Assembly: GCA_041905525.1 (NCBI GenBank)
Contig: JAYRKY010000007.1
Location: 1-64,000 of the forward strand
Direction of reading: 5' to 3'
DNA from: SHVO01 sp041905525
GTDB lineage: Bacteria > Pseudomonadota > Alphaproteobacteria > Rhodospirillales > Rhodospirillaceae
Length of the DNA: 64,000 bases
Below are positions 17,401 to 26,080 of the stretch, piece after piece (position 1 is the first letter of the stretch; each line of letters starts with the position of its first letter). The notes below the pieces were generated by a model, which saw only the letters and a list, made by a program, of their open reading frames with translations, was not told the origin of the DNA and did not search any database. The translations under genes were made by a program, and so were the position numbers.

Positions 17401-18960
17401 TTAGTTCGACAAAGTGACGTTTTCGAAGCTGTACTTTCCTTGCGAGTTCGGCGTGAAGTTCTTCACGCGCGGGGACGCCGCGAAGATGCGGTCTTCCTCG
17501 ATGGTGTAGATGAAGGGGCAATCCTCATTCACGATCCGCTGCAGCTCCGAGTAGATCGCCTGACGCTTGACCGGATCAAGCTCGCTACGGCCCGCCAGCA
17601 CCAACTTTAGGGCCTTGTCATTTCGGTAGCTTGAGTGCAGAGCGTTCTGCGGCCGCGGATCCAGCGCGACGCCCATGAGCTGATCGGGGTCCGGCGTATC
17701 GTTGGTCCAGGCGGAAATCCGCATGGTGAAGCGCTCGGTATTGTAGAGCTCCTGCGCCGTAGTCGCTTCGATCTGCTCGATATTCATGGTGATGCCGATC
17801 TTGGCGAGCGAGGCCGCCCAGATCTGCGCGATGGCGAGCTTCACGTTGTCACCGCTCGGCACTGTCGCGGTGAAAGCGAAACCGTTGGGCACCGTGCTGG
17901 AGGCCAGGAAGGCGCGCGCTTTCTCGAGGTCGTAGCCGATCGGCGATGTGTTCGGGTCGTAAAAGAACGTGGCGGCGGGCAGGATCGACTTGGCGGCGTG
18001 GGCACGTCCGAAGTAGATCGACTTGGCGATGGAATCGCGGTCCACGGCCCAGGCCATCGCACAGCGCACGGCGGCCTGATCGAAGGGCTTCACCTTTTGA
18101 TTGATGGTCACGAACCCGACGGAACTGCCTTCGACGCTGACCACCTGACCGCCCGCCGCGGTGATCTGATCGATCTGGTTGGCGGGCACGTCGGTCGCAA
18201 CCTGGATCGCGCCGGACGCAAGCTGGAGCGCGCGGGCGTTTTCGTCCCCCACCACCCGGAATGTGATGCTGTCGACCGACGGCTTCCCGGGCTGCCAATA
18301 GTTCGGGTTCTTCACGAGCACGACGTTCTGGCCGCGCTCCCAGCTCTTGAGCATATAAGCGCCGGTACCCATCGGATTCTCGCCCGCCGCAGCGCCCTTC
18401 GCCGTGAAGTTGGCTTCTTCATAGATACTGGCGGCGAAGGTGGACAGCGCAGGCAGCAGAGGCGCGAAAGGCTCCGACATGACGATGCGCACCGTGTGCG
18501 GATCGACGGCCTCGACGGACTTCACCGGTGAGAAGAGAAAACCCCACGAGCCGGTCTGGTCGATGGCGCGCGTCAGGGAGAAGACCACATCCTTCGACGT
18601 CAGCGGATTGCCGTTCCAGAACTTCACATCCTCGCGCAGCTTGAAGGTCGCGCTCATGCCGTCCTCGGCAACGCTCCATTCGGTCGCAAGCTCGGGCTCG
18701 ACACTCTTCCCGTCCGCCGTGAGCTTCACCAGCCGCTCGAAGACCGTGAGCTGGGTGAACATCGAGCGGTCGTCTTGGGTGTTGAACGGGTCGAAGGTGA
18801 AGATGTCCGCGGGCCGCGCAACGACGATGCTGTTACCGGCGCTCGCGGGCGCGGACGGCGCCGGCGCGTCACCCGATCGAAGGAACCAAACCGCGCCTCC
18901 GATGATCAAAATCGCCGCCGCGATGAGTCCGGTCTTTGAAGTCTTGGGCGCGTCTGACAT
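17401..18960 (-). CDS. ABC importer substrate-binding protein, family 5 (DppA/OppA-like)
   Basis: A 519-residue extracytoplasmic solute-binding protein of the peptide/nickel/opine type. Family signatures are the SVEPELATEWSVAEDGMSATFKLREDVKFWNG region and GTGAYMLKSWERGQNVVLVKNPNYW. The N-terminus has one hydrophobic helix (GLIAAAILIIGGAVWFL) followed by an Ala/Pro/Ser linker, with no lipobox Cys and no clear cleavage site. It may therefore stay anchored by that helix. It is the receptor for the DppBCDF-like transporter downstream; ligand unknown. Confidence 0.92.
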   Translation of the reverse strand: MSDAPKTSKTGLIAAAILIIGGAVWFLRSGDAPAPSAPASAGNSIVVARPADIFTFDPFNTQDDRSMFTQLTVFERLVKLTADGKSVEPELATEWSVAEDGMSATFKLREDVKFWNGNPLTSKDVVFSLTRAIDQTGSWGFLFSPVKSVEAVDPHTVRIVMSEPFAPLLPALSTFAASIYEEANFTAKGAAAGENPMGTGAYMLKSWERGQNVVLVKNPNYWQPGKPSVDSITFRVVGDENARALQLASGAIQVATDVPANQIDQITAAGGQVVSVEGSSVGFVTINQKVKPFDQAAVRCAMAWAVDRDSIAKSIYFGRAHAAKSILPAATFFYDPNTSPIGYDLEKARAFLASSTVPNGFAFTATVPSGDNVKLAIAQIWAASLAKIGITMNIEQIEATTAQELYNTERFTMRISAWTNDTPDPDQLMGVALDPRPQNALHSSYRNDKALKLVLAGRSELDPVKRQAIYSELQRIVNEDCPFIYTIEEDRIFAASPRVKNFTPNSQGKYSFENVTLSN

Positions 18961-18978
18961 GGGCGTAATCCCGGAGAG

Positions 18979-20034
18979 CTAGATGTGAACGCGTGAGTGA
19001 TCTGGAACATCCTGCCACTGCCGCTCGGCCTTGAGCGCGGCGATCAGGATATCTTGGACATGCGCCGCCTGGGCGAGCGTCGGGAGTGTCGGATGTGCGC
19101 TCCCCTTCGTGCGGACGCTGTCGAGGAAGGCGGCGATATGCCGTGTGGCGGCGTCGCTGCGGCGCTCGCCCATCGGCGCGACCGCGCGCTCGGCTGGCAA
19201 GTCGCCAAACGCCGGCCCCACCGTGTAGCGCTGGCCGTTCGGGAGCCGGTCGTCGAGGAGGACTTCACCGACGGCCTTCGCACCGTGGAGTTTGACGCGC
19301 GTGCCCGGAAAGCCGCCGCTGAGCACCCAGCTTGAGATCAGAAGACCTTGCGCGCCGCTCGCGAATTGCAACTGCAGCGTTGATGTATCGTCGAGACGCG
19401 CGCCCGCGATCACACGCTTGAAACTGGAGGACACGCGCGCGACGGGTCCGAGAAGCCAGGCGCCCATGTCGATGACATGCGATCCGTATTCGAAAAGCGC
19501 GCCGCCCGCGGCCTGGCTCGGATCGCCTTTCCAATTGAGGGGCTTTCCGCCGACGGGATGGAATTGCGGATTATGCTCGGCGAGTTCGACCAGCCAGATC
19601 TCGCCGAAGGTGCCGGCGTCGAGATCGTCCTTCATCGCCTGGATGGCAGGATTGAACCGGAAGGAATAACCAACGGTGGCGGCGACACCACGCGCACGCT
19701 GGAGCTTGACGAGCTCGTGCGCGGACGCGGCGTCGTTGGACAACGGCTTTTCGCAGTAAACCGCAACACCCGCGTCCATGAGCGCTTTCATTTGCGCGGC
19801 GTGGAGATGGTCGGGCGTCGCGATGACCGCAACGTCCAGCGCCTCGGCGGCGATCATCGCGGCGATATCCGGGTAAGCTTTGGCGAGGCGATGGCGCGCG
19901 GCGAACTCTTGCGCTTCACTCAGGGAGCCGCCGACACACGCGACAACGTCGACATCGCTTTGCGTGCGCAGCGCCGGGAGCAGCGCGGACGCGGTCCAAT
20001 TCCCGGTCCCGACAAGCCCACAGCGAAGAGTCAT
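18979..20034 (-). CDS. Gfo/Idh/MocA family oxidoreductase
   Basis: A 351-residue NAD(P)-dependent oxidoreductase and the first gene of the leftward operon. The Rossmann motif is CGLVGTGNWTASAL at the start. The family lysine motif is VYCEKPLSN near residue 95, and the second domain begins around GYSFRFNPAIQAMK with a putative catalytic His in GSHVIDMGAW. Such enzymes oxidise or reduce sugars, inositols and related polyols, or amino-sugar derivatives. With the transporter and two SDRs this suggests a polyol, sugar-acid or opine-like substrate. Confidence 0.9.
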   Translation of the reverse strand: MTLRCGLVGTGNWTASALLPALRTQSDVDVVACVGGSLSEAQEFAARHRLAKAYPDIAAMIAAEALDVAVIATPDHLHAAQMKALMDAGVAVYCEKPLSNDAASAHELVKLQRARGVAATVGYSFRFNPAIQAMKDDLDAGTFGEIWLVELAEHNPQFHPVGGKPLNWKGDPSQAAGGALFEYGSHVIDMGAWLLGPVARVSSSFKRVIAGARLDDTSTLQLQFASGAQGLLISSWVLSGGFPGTRVKLHGAKAVGEVLLDDRLPNGQRYTVGPAFGDLPAERAVAPMGERRSDAATRHIAAFLDSVRTKGSAHPTLPTLAQAAHVQDILIAALKAERQWQDVPDHSRVHI

Positions 20035-20220
20035 GCGGCACCGCCTATCGCGCAGCTCCGCACTCTCAACAAACCATCAGAAGCGATGGCGATGAAACCC
20101 CGACAGTCTCGCATCGTTCCCCCGCCATGAGCCTAGCCCAATGGCGGCGATTTTCCAAAGATGGGAATCGAGGGATGCAAAGCCTACACGATATCCAACG
20201 TGTAACAGTGCGGACGGCGA

Positions 20221-21615
20221 TCAACCGCCGCGGCGGCCGCGCGTGTCGGCGTACTGCTTGCGGAATTCCTCGCGGACGAAGAACGCGTGATAGCCGTTCA
20301 TCCAGCCGTTGTTCTCGCCCCAGGAGTCGCCATAGGTGTCGCCGGGCATGTGATCGCGGAAGAAGGTGTACACGGGGCGGTCGCGATAGGCCCAAACCCG
20401 GAGCGCGCCCTTGGCGCCTTTTTCGGCGAATTTGCCGGTCATCGGGTCGATATATTTGATGGACCAGATTTGCGAGGTGCTCACCGCCTTCTCGTCGGCG
20501 ATGACATAAGGGAAGGTCTTCAGGCAGCGCGCAGCGTCCCCCCCACCGCACATAGCCATCCGGTAGGCCTGGGGATCGGAGGGATGGTCGCACGAAAATT
20601 GATCAAGCGAGTCATCGGTACACGTATAGGTGTAGATGGTGCGCGCTTGGGAGTCGGCGAGAACGATGCCGCCCGGCGCTTCTTGAAGCTGAAAGCCCTT
20701 CGGGAACGCGGGCGCAGGCTGCGTGAACACATTGTGCCAGCCCGGCTCGTCGGAGCCATGGAGCGAAGAAAGCTGTTCCTCGCCGACCAGGGTGTAGAGC
20801 GGCTTCTTGCGATAGGTCCACTGGTAGACCCCGGATGAGCGTTCGATGACACCCCAATCGCCCTGCACTTTCGGGGCCGAGGCATGCGCCAGCATCGGCG
20901 CGAACTTCTCCTGGCACGCCTCGTTGCAGTTCGACTTGTTCGCGCCGTCACGGTCCGACGTATAGACCGAGAAGCCATCGACGGTGGTCAATAGGCGGCC
21001 GAGGGGCATCGTCACCACGGTAAATTGGGCGGGAACGTCGGGCCGCGGGCCGATAGGTTTGCGCTGCGCGCCGGCCGAACCGCCGGCCCGTAGAACGCCT
21101 ATTCCGGTAGGCAGACCGGGCTCATGGTCCAAAGCCGAGCGATAGACCGCATAGCCGTCGTAGGCCCATTGCTTCTTGCCGTCCTTGCGTTCGACGATGG
21201 TCCACATACCGACAGGCTTGGCGCCCTCTTCCGCCAGCAGCGGCGGCCAGGCGGCGGCGCAAGACGGGCGCTTGTCGAGTTCAGGCAAAATCATTCCTGC
21301 GTGCCACGGTTCGTGGAAGCCGGCGGTGGTGCGCGTCACAGTGTCGCCGCAGGTCGGCTTACCTTCCTGCTCGCCGCGATAGCCGAGATTGTTCTGCCCG
21401 CGGCCCTGCCAGATATACAAGGTGCGGCCGGCTGCATCGGCGAACACGGGACCGTCGACCTCGGTTCCAATCACTTGGATGGACGCGGGGCGCGGTTCCT
21501 CGATGAAGGCTTCCACGGGCGCGCGGCCCGGACCGCGGCTCTGCGCATAAGCGCTGGACGCCGCGACGACCATCGCCACTGTTGCCGCGGCATGGACCGC
21601 TCTGAAATGAACCAT
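20221..21615 (-). CDS. secreted protein with Yx(FWY)xxD-type repeats (COG4315-like), copy 1
   Basis: A 464-residue exported protein. The ATG at 21615 was chosen for the GGGGAGGG 5 bases upstream and the signal peptide that follows (cleavage near SAYA|QS). At least three units of the secreted repeat family show: VFADAAGRTLYIW, GRLLTTVDGFSVYTSDRDGANKSNCNEAC and GGIVLADSQARTIYTYTCTDD. Each is followed by a Cys-containing W/F-P segment (CAAAWPPLL, CQEKFAPML, CLKTFPYVI). The Cys pairs probably form disulfides. Homologous units occur in periplasmic lipoproteins of unknown function. No lipobox is present here. A paralogue follows upstream. Confidence 0.8.
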   Translation of the reverse strand: MVHFRAVHAAATVAMVVAASSAYAQSRGPGRAPVEAFIEEPRPASIQVIGTEVDGPVFADAAGRTLYIWQGRGQNNLGYRGEQEGKPTCGDTVTRTTAGFHEPWHAGMILPELDKRPSCAAAWPPLLAEEGAKPVGMWTIVERKDGKKQWAYDGYAVYRSALDHEPGLPTGIGVLRAGGSAGAQRKPIGPRPDVPAQFTVVTMPLGRLLTTVDGFSVYTSDRDGANKSNCNEACQEKFAPMLAHASAPKVQGDWGVIERSSGVYQWTYRKKPLYTLVGEEQLSSLHGSDEPGWHNVFTQPAPAFPKGFQLQEAPGGIVLADSQARTIYTYTCTDDSLDQFSCDHPSDPQAYRMAMCGGGDAARCLKTFPYVIADEKAVSTSQIWSIKYIDPMTGKFAEKGAKGALRVWAYRDRPVYTFFRDHMPGDTYGDSWGENNGWMNGYHAFFVREEFRKQYADTRGRRGG

Positions 21616-21770
21616 GTAAACCCTCCCCGACTCTGAACGGGGAGAGCGTAGTAGCGACCGGCGACTTTTGGAATGGAGAAACGCCCGCCTCGCCTTCACA
21701 AGGTGGCGCAGGCGTTCATCACTGTAACCGGGCCGTGCAGAAGGCGTCGGCGACTTTCCGCCGATATGGA

Positions 21771-23147
21771 TCAGCTGGCGTTGTTCAGGAAGTCGTCGCG
21801 CAGGAAGAAGCCCTTATATCCATTGCGCTTGCCGTTGTACTCGCCCCAGCCGTCGCCATTGATCTCGCCCGGCGATTTATCGAGTCCGTGCGTATAGACT
21901 GGGCGTTCGCGGTAAGTCCACACATGCAGCGCACCCGGCGCATTATCCGCGGCGGCGTGTCCGGTTTTCGGATCGATCCACATCGTACCCCAAATACGGC
22001 TTCCGGATTTCGCGCTGACGGGCGCAATCACATAGGGAAACGTCTTAAGGCAGATCTCGGGATCGCCGCGGCCGCACACGGCCATGCGATAGGCCTGCGT
22101 CTGCGACGGATGATCGCATCCCAACTGATCCTGCGCGTCGTCGCCGCAGCGGTGGAGATAGACGGTGCGGCCATTCTTGTCCGCGATCACCTCGCCGACC
22201 CGCGTGTCCTGCACCGTGAAGTCGGCCGGCGCCGGTGGATTGATCTGCGTGTAGGCGTTATGCCAGCCGGGAATGTCGGAGCCTTCCAAACTGCGGAAGC
22301 GCGTCTCGGCGATGCGGGTGTAGAGCGGCTTGCCGCGGAAGGTCCATTGTTTGATTCCCGGCGAGCGTTCGATGATGCCCCACTCGCCGCGCTGCTGCGC
22401 GGTTTGCGGCGCCGCCACCGGCCGCCACACCTTCAAACACTCCCCCTTGCAGTTGGATTTATTCTGTCCGTCGCCGTCCCAGGTGTAGACGGAAAAACCG
22501 ACATCGGTCGACAACATGCGGCCGGTCGCGACGGTCCGCACGACAAACGCGGGCGGCGCATCCGGAGAGGGCCCGATGATCTCGCGGTGCGACCCCGAAT
22601 CACCCCGGTTCCAGCGCCGCGAAGAACCGACAACGTCGCCCGGCTTGTGGTCCAGCGCCGAGCGGTACACCGGCATGCCTTCATAGGTCCATTGCCGCTT
22701 GCCGTCCGTATTGGTGACGATGCCCCATTTACCGACCGGTCTCGCGTCGTCAGCGGCGTACACCGGCGGCCAGGCTTCATGACAGGTCGGGCGCGTTTCG
22801 AGATCCGGCAGGAGCAGCCCGCCGGGATACGGGCTCATGAGACCGGTGGTCACGGTCTGTTTGACGTTGGTGCAAGACGACGGTTCGTTCTTGCGATCGC
22901 CGGCGTTGCCGTTGCGCAGATTATTGAGCGGCCACCGGTAGAGCGTCATGCCGTTGTGATCGACGAATACCGGGCCGTCGACGTCGGTATGCTGGACACC
23001 AAAGCCCGGCGGCAGGGGCTCGGGCGCATAGGCTTCCAGTTCAGCGACCGGTGGACGGTACTTCTCGGCCTGCGCGTGAACCTTCGACATCGCACCGCTG
23101 CTCGCAAGCAGCCCGGACGCCAAAACAATGGACGCGATACGCCTCAT
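21771..23147 (-). CDS. secreted protein with Yx(FWY)xxD-type repeats (COG4315-like), copy 2
   Basis: A 458-residue paralogue of the neighbouring gene with the same order of blocks: VFVDHNGMTLYRWPL, GRMLSTDVGFSVYTWDGDGQNKSNCKGEC and GEVIADKNGRTVYLHRCGDD. CHEAWPPVY and CLKTFPYVI follow, and the end is again a W-G-x-x-N-G-x-x-N/R-G-Y pattern (GWGEYNGKRNGYKGFF). An N-terminal signal peptide ends near VHA|QA. Conserved spacing of cysteines and aromatics across both copies points to a disulfide-stabilised beta-propeller-like or beta-barrel repeat fold. The 155-base gap between the two copies contains the downstream gene's ribosome site; no terminator is obvious. Confidence 0.8.
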   Translation of the reverse strand: MRRIASIVLASGLLASSGAMSKVHAQAEKYRPPVAELEAYAPEPLPPGFGVQHTDVDGPVFVDHNGMTLYRWPLNNLRNGNAGDRKNEPSSCTNVKQTVTTGLMSPYPGGLLLPDLETRPTCHEAWPPVYAADDARPVGKWGIVTNTDGKRQWTYEGMPVYRSALDHKPGDVVGSSRRWNRGDSGSHREIIGPSPDAPPAFVVRTVATGRMLSTDVGFSVYTWDGDGQNKSNCKGECLKVWRPVAAPQTAQQRGEWGIIERSPGIKQWTFRGKPLYTRIAETRFRSLEGSDIPGWHNAYTQINPPAPADFTVQDTRVGEVIADKNGRTVYLHRCGDDAQDQLGCDHPSQTQAYRMAVCGRGDPEICLKTFPYVIAPVSAKSGSRIWGTMWIDPKTGHAAADNAPGALHVWTYRERPVYTHGLDKSPGEINGDGWGEYNGKRNGYKGFFLRDDFLNNAS

Positions 23148-23341
23148 GAATCCGACCTCGATTTAGAGTTCCTGCAAGCATAGTAGCCGCTCTTGCGCAC
23201 GCCTACGGCAAATAGGGGTGTGCAACCGTGTAAACACGCTATTCTTTGGAGTGGCTAAAAAACATTTTAGCGCCAGCCGGGCCCCGGCTTGATAGACTGC
23301 CTGCAAGGTTTGAAGGCGATGTGCGCCCCACGGAGTCGGTC

Positions 23342-24445
23342 ATGAAAGTTCGGTTTGGAGTTGCGATCGCAGCGCTAGGTCTGGGCGTTGCCGTCTCCGC
23401 GCCTGTGCGTGCGGCCGAGGGCGCAAAAAGCGGGATCACGAACCGGACCATCGGTTATGTCATGACGCTTCGCGAGTGGTCGATTTATCGGACCCCGGGC
23501 GCCAAGCAGGAGTGCCCGCATGGTGTCAATGACGGCCAGCGCGAACAATTCAAGATTCTGTACCCCGATGACGGCGTACAGCGCACGGTGCTCGACACGC
23601 AGCTGAAGTGGGAAGGCGATACGTGGCACCCCACCCTGACCCCGGAGCCGTACGAATATCGTCAGGTCGAAGGCAAGATCAGCAAGGGCCTGAACCTCGA
23701 CGGAAAGATCGGGCCGAATGATTTTGTGAGTCCCGACGGCGAGAAGGGAATCGACAACCAACTCTACCGCGCCATCGGCTGCCTTGCGGGATACAATAAT
23801 TCCCAGCCGTACATGACCTTCTTCGAAGGCAACGCGGTCCGGCGCAACAACTTCAACCGCACGCTGATCGAAATCACCGACGTCGACGATCTGGTGAACG
23901 ACGCCGATGTGACGGTGACCACCTATCGCGGCCTCGACAACCTGCTCAACGACGCCTCGGGCAACAACTTCCTGCCGGGCGGTACGCAGCGGGTCGATGC
24001 GCGGTTCGGGAAAGAGTTCATCAGCACCTTCAAGGGCAAGATTGTCGACGGGATGTTGACGACCGAAGCAGCCGACCTGCGCCTGCCGCTGACCATCGCG
24101 TTCGACTCAACCGGCGTGCACGTCATCAAGGGCGCACGGTTTCAGCTGAAGCTGACGGGCGACTACGCCCAAGGTTATATCGGCGGGTACGCAGACGCGT
24201 GGGGCTGGTACCTGCAGCTCAATTCCGGCTGGGCGACGCATCACCAGAATTACGGCCAGGTTTCGTCACCGTCCCTGTGGCGTCTGTTGGCGAAATTGGC
24301 CGATGGATATCCGGACGAAAGCGGACGGAACACCGCCCTTTCGGCCGCGATCGATGTGCAGTTCGCGCGCACCTATATCATCCATCCCAACAAGCCGGTC
24401 GCCGCTGATACGACAGCGCAAAAGCCGGACCGCGCCGCGCGATAA
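23342..24445 (+). CDS. secreted protein of unknown function
   Basis: A 367-residue protein. The ATG at 23342 follows CGGAG by 6 bases and begins a clear signal peptide (MKVRFGVAIAALGLGVAVSAPVRA|AE). The mature protein has no family I recognise. It contains CPHGVNDGQREQFKILYPD early, an apparent single later Cys in IGCLAGYNNSQ, and a Trp-rich GGYADAWGWYLQLNSGW segment. The regular hydrophilic/beta character suggests a periplasmic or secreted domain. It is divergent from the two repeat proteins across a gap of about 190 bases and may share regulation with them. Confidence 0.75.
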   Translation: MKVRFGVAIAALGLGVAVSAPVRAAEGAKSGITNRTIGYVMTLREWSIYRTPGAKQECPHGVNDGQREQFKILYPDDGVQRTVLDTQLKWEGDTWHPTLTPEPYEYRQVEGKISKGLNLDGKIGPNDFVSPDGEKGIDNQLYRAIGCLAGYNNSQPYMTFFEGNAVRRNNFNRTLIEITDVDDLVNDADVTVTTYRGLDNLLNDASGNNFLPGGTQRVDARFGKEFISTFKGKIVDGMLTTEAADLRLPLTIAFDSTGVHVIKGARFQLKLTGDYAQGYIGGYADAWGWYLQLNSGWATHHQNYGQVSSPSLWRLLAKLADGYPDESGRNTALSAAIDVQFARTYIIHPNKPVAADTTAQKPDRAAR

Positions 24446-24553
24446 ACAGTTGAACAGCGACTGAAGGTCAACTGCACGGCGTGTTTTTCACGCCGGACTG
24501 GAACCCTTTGCACGCCAATACGTTACGCCGGTATCCCAAAGCAAATCCGGCGC

Positions 24554-25303
24554 ATGCCTGGCCACGTCCTAAGCCCCCTCGTCCGCAAACTGGAAACGAC
24601 GCTCACGCTTACCAACGATGAGGCGGCGGCGATTTGCGCCCTCCCTGTTCGCCTGAAGGAGTACGCCAAGGGGCAAGTCATCATCCGCGAGGGCGAACGC
24701 CCGATCCATTCCTTCACGATCATCGAGGGGGTAAGCGCGGTCTACAAGACCTCCAGCGAGGGACGCCGCCAGATTCTCATTTTCCATGTCGCCGGCGATT
24801 TCCCCGACCTGCAGACCCTTCATCTCAACGTCCTGGACATGAGCATCTTCGCTGTCGTGCGAACAAAAATCGGGATGGTCCAGCATGAAGACATCCGCAT
24901 GCTCTATCGCCAATATCCCCGCGTCGGCGAAGCGCTGTGGCGCATGAGCCTTCTCGACGGCGCGATCCTAAGGGAGCGCATGCTCAACCTGGGACAGCAA
25001 TCCGCCTATCAGCGCATCGCGCATTTCTTTTGCGAGGTGACCATGCGGATGAAATTGGCGGAACTCTCGGACGGAGTTGCCGTGCCGATGCCGTTTACGC
25101 AGCAGGAAATCGGGGACGCCGTGGGATTGAGCAATATCCACGTGAACCGAATCACGCAGGAACTGAAGGATGCGGACCTTATCGATGCCAAACGCGGCCG
25201 CCTCCTCGTAAAGAACTGGAAGAAACTGAAGGAAGCGGCGGACTTCGATCCGACATACCTTCACCTCACCCCGGCCCAGAAGCACCTTCTGGCGGCGAGC
25301 TGA
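24554..25303 (+). CDS. Crp/Fnr family transcriptional regulator
   Basis: A 249-residue regulator. The N-terminal cyclic-nucleotide-binding-like jelly roll spans about residues 15-130 (KEYAKGQVIIREGERPIHSFTIIEGVSAVYK). A dimer helix comes next, then the C-terminal winged helix-turn-helix PFTQQEIGDAVGLSNIHVNRITQELKDADLI. The cysteines needed for an FNR-type Fe-S cluster are absent from the N-terminus, so oxygen sensing by that mechanism is unlikely. The cAMP-binding Arg-Ser signature is also not evident, so the effector is unknown. It may control the secreted genes upstream or the hydantoinase genes downstream. Confidence 0.9.
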   Translation: MPGHVLSPLVRKLETTLTLTNDEAAAICALPVRLKEYAKGQVIIREGERPIHSFTIIEGVSAVYKTSSEGRRQILIFHVAGDFPDLQTLHLNVLDMSIFAVVRTKIGMVQHEDIRMLYRQYPRVGEALWRMSLLDGAILRERMLNLGQQSAYQRIAHFFCEVTMRMKLAELSDGVAVPMPFTQQEIGDAVGLSNIHVNRITQELKDADLIDAKRGRLLVKNWKKLKEAADFDPTYLHLTPAQKHLLAAS

Positions 25304-25481
25304 TTTCCTCCGCGCTGACCGCGCGTCTCTCCCATTCCTCGGCTCTTTCGACCAGCACTTTTCGCGCGACCGGATCACGCGATGCAGCAGCGATGGCGCG
25401 CAGGTTCTTCGCGCGGCTGACCCAAGATCGTTTGATCTGGTCGTCTGTGAGGATGATCGGCGGCTGGCGCAGTTTGGGCAT
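25266..25481 (-). CDS. small conserved-looking alphaproteobacterial protein
   Basis: A 71-residue protein, mostly one predicted helix, with PPIILTDDQIKRSWVSRAKNLRAIAAASRDP and RKVLVERAEEWERRA. It resembles short uncharacterised proteins that I have seen encoded in alphaproteobacterial genomes (pattern LTDEQI..SW..RA...RAIA). The gene is convergent with the Crp/Fnr gene and its last 38 bases overlap that gene's 3' end. No signal peptide or membrane helix is present. The helix-rich composition and clean start support a real gene, but length makes this uncertain. Confidence 0.55.
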   Translation of the reverse strand: MPKLRQPPIILTDDQIKRSWVSRAKNLRAIAAASRDPVARKVLVERAEEWERRAVSAEEISSPPEGASGPG

Positions 25482-25569
25482 GAGGCACGTGGAAATGAAT
25501 GCACATCATAGGCGTCGCACGGCCTTCGCTTGTTAACGCAGGTTTAGTTCAGCGGCGAAATCCCCGCGC

Positions 25570-26031
25570 TCATTCATTCAGCTTAAACATGTTGGCCGTG
25601 GGCGCGCTGTGCGCAACCATTTCGACAACACGCCCTTCGCCGTCGACGGTGAAGTGATCAATGGCATTGCGCACAAACTCACCGTTCGGGTCCAGCACAT
25701 AGACCCCGGCCGCGTCCTTGCGGGAGCGCGCCCAGATCTCGAAATAACATTCGGTCTTGCTGCCGACGAAGCCTTGCGGACGGACCACCAGCCCCGTGAG
25801 CTTGGCGGCTTCAACAGTATAGAAGCGCCGTATCTCCGCCGCGCCGCGATACACCTTTCCTGTCGGCGCATAGACGACGGCCTCGGGTGCGAAGAGGTCA
25901 GCGACCGCCCCGAAGTCGCGTTTCTGAACAAGCTCGATATATCGCCTCCCGGTCGCGCAGGCGTCGCCATCGTCGGCCCGCACCGCGGCCGGGACCAAAA
26001 CCATTGTCGCCAAAAGTGCCGCGCGGACCAT
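25570..26031 (-). CDS. exported SnoaL/NTF2-like protein
   Basis: A 153-residue protein. The ATG at 26031 was chosen because AGGGGAGGGG lies just upstream and a signal peptide starts there (MVRAALLATMVLVPAAVRA|DD). The mature part has the NTF2-like pattern: helix with YIELVQKRDFGAVADLFAPEAVVYAP, then TGKVYRGAAEIRRFY and beta-strands ending in IDHFTVDGEGRVVEMVAHSAP. Periplasmic members of this family are usually ligand-binding or small isomerase-like proteins. It is divergent from the amidohydrolase gene, 49 bases away. Confidence 0.75.
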   Translation of the reverse strand: MVRAALLATMVLVPAAVRADDGDACATGRRYIELVQKRDFGAVADLFAPEAVVYAPTGKVYRGAAEIRRFYTVEAAKLTGLVVRPQGFVGSKTECYFEIWARSRKDAAGVYVLDPNGEFVRNAIDHFTVDGEGRVVEMVAHSAPTANMFKLNE

Positions 26032-26080
26032 GGGCCCCTCCCCTGTTGGAGTTCTCGCGAGAGTAGCGCAAAATGAACGC

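Noticed and set aside
23275..23289. A near-perfect palindrome AGCCGGG-C-CCCGGCT upstream of the secreted protein gene
   Set aside because: The central spacer is one base, too tight for a hairpin loop, and such GC palindromes are expected by chance here.
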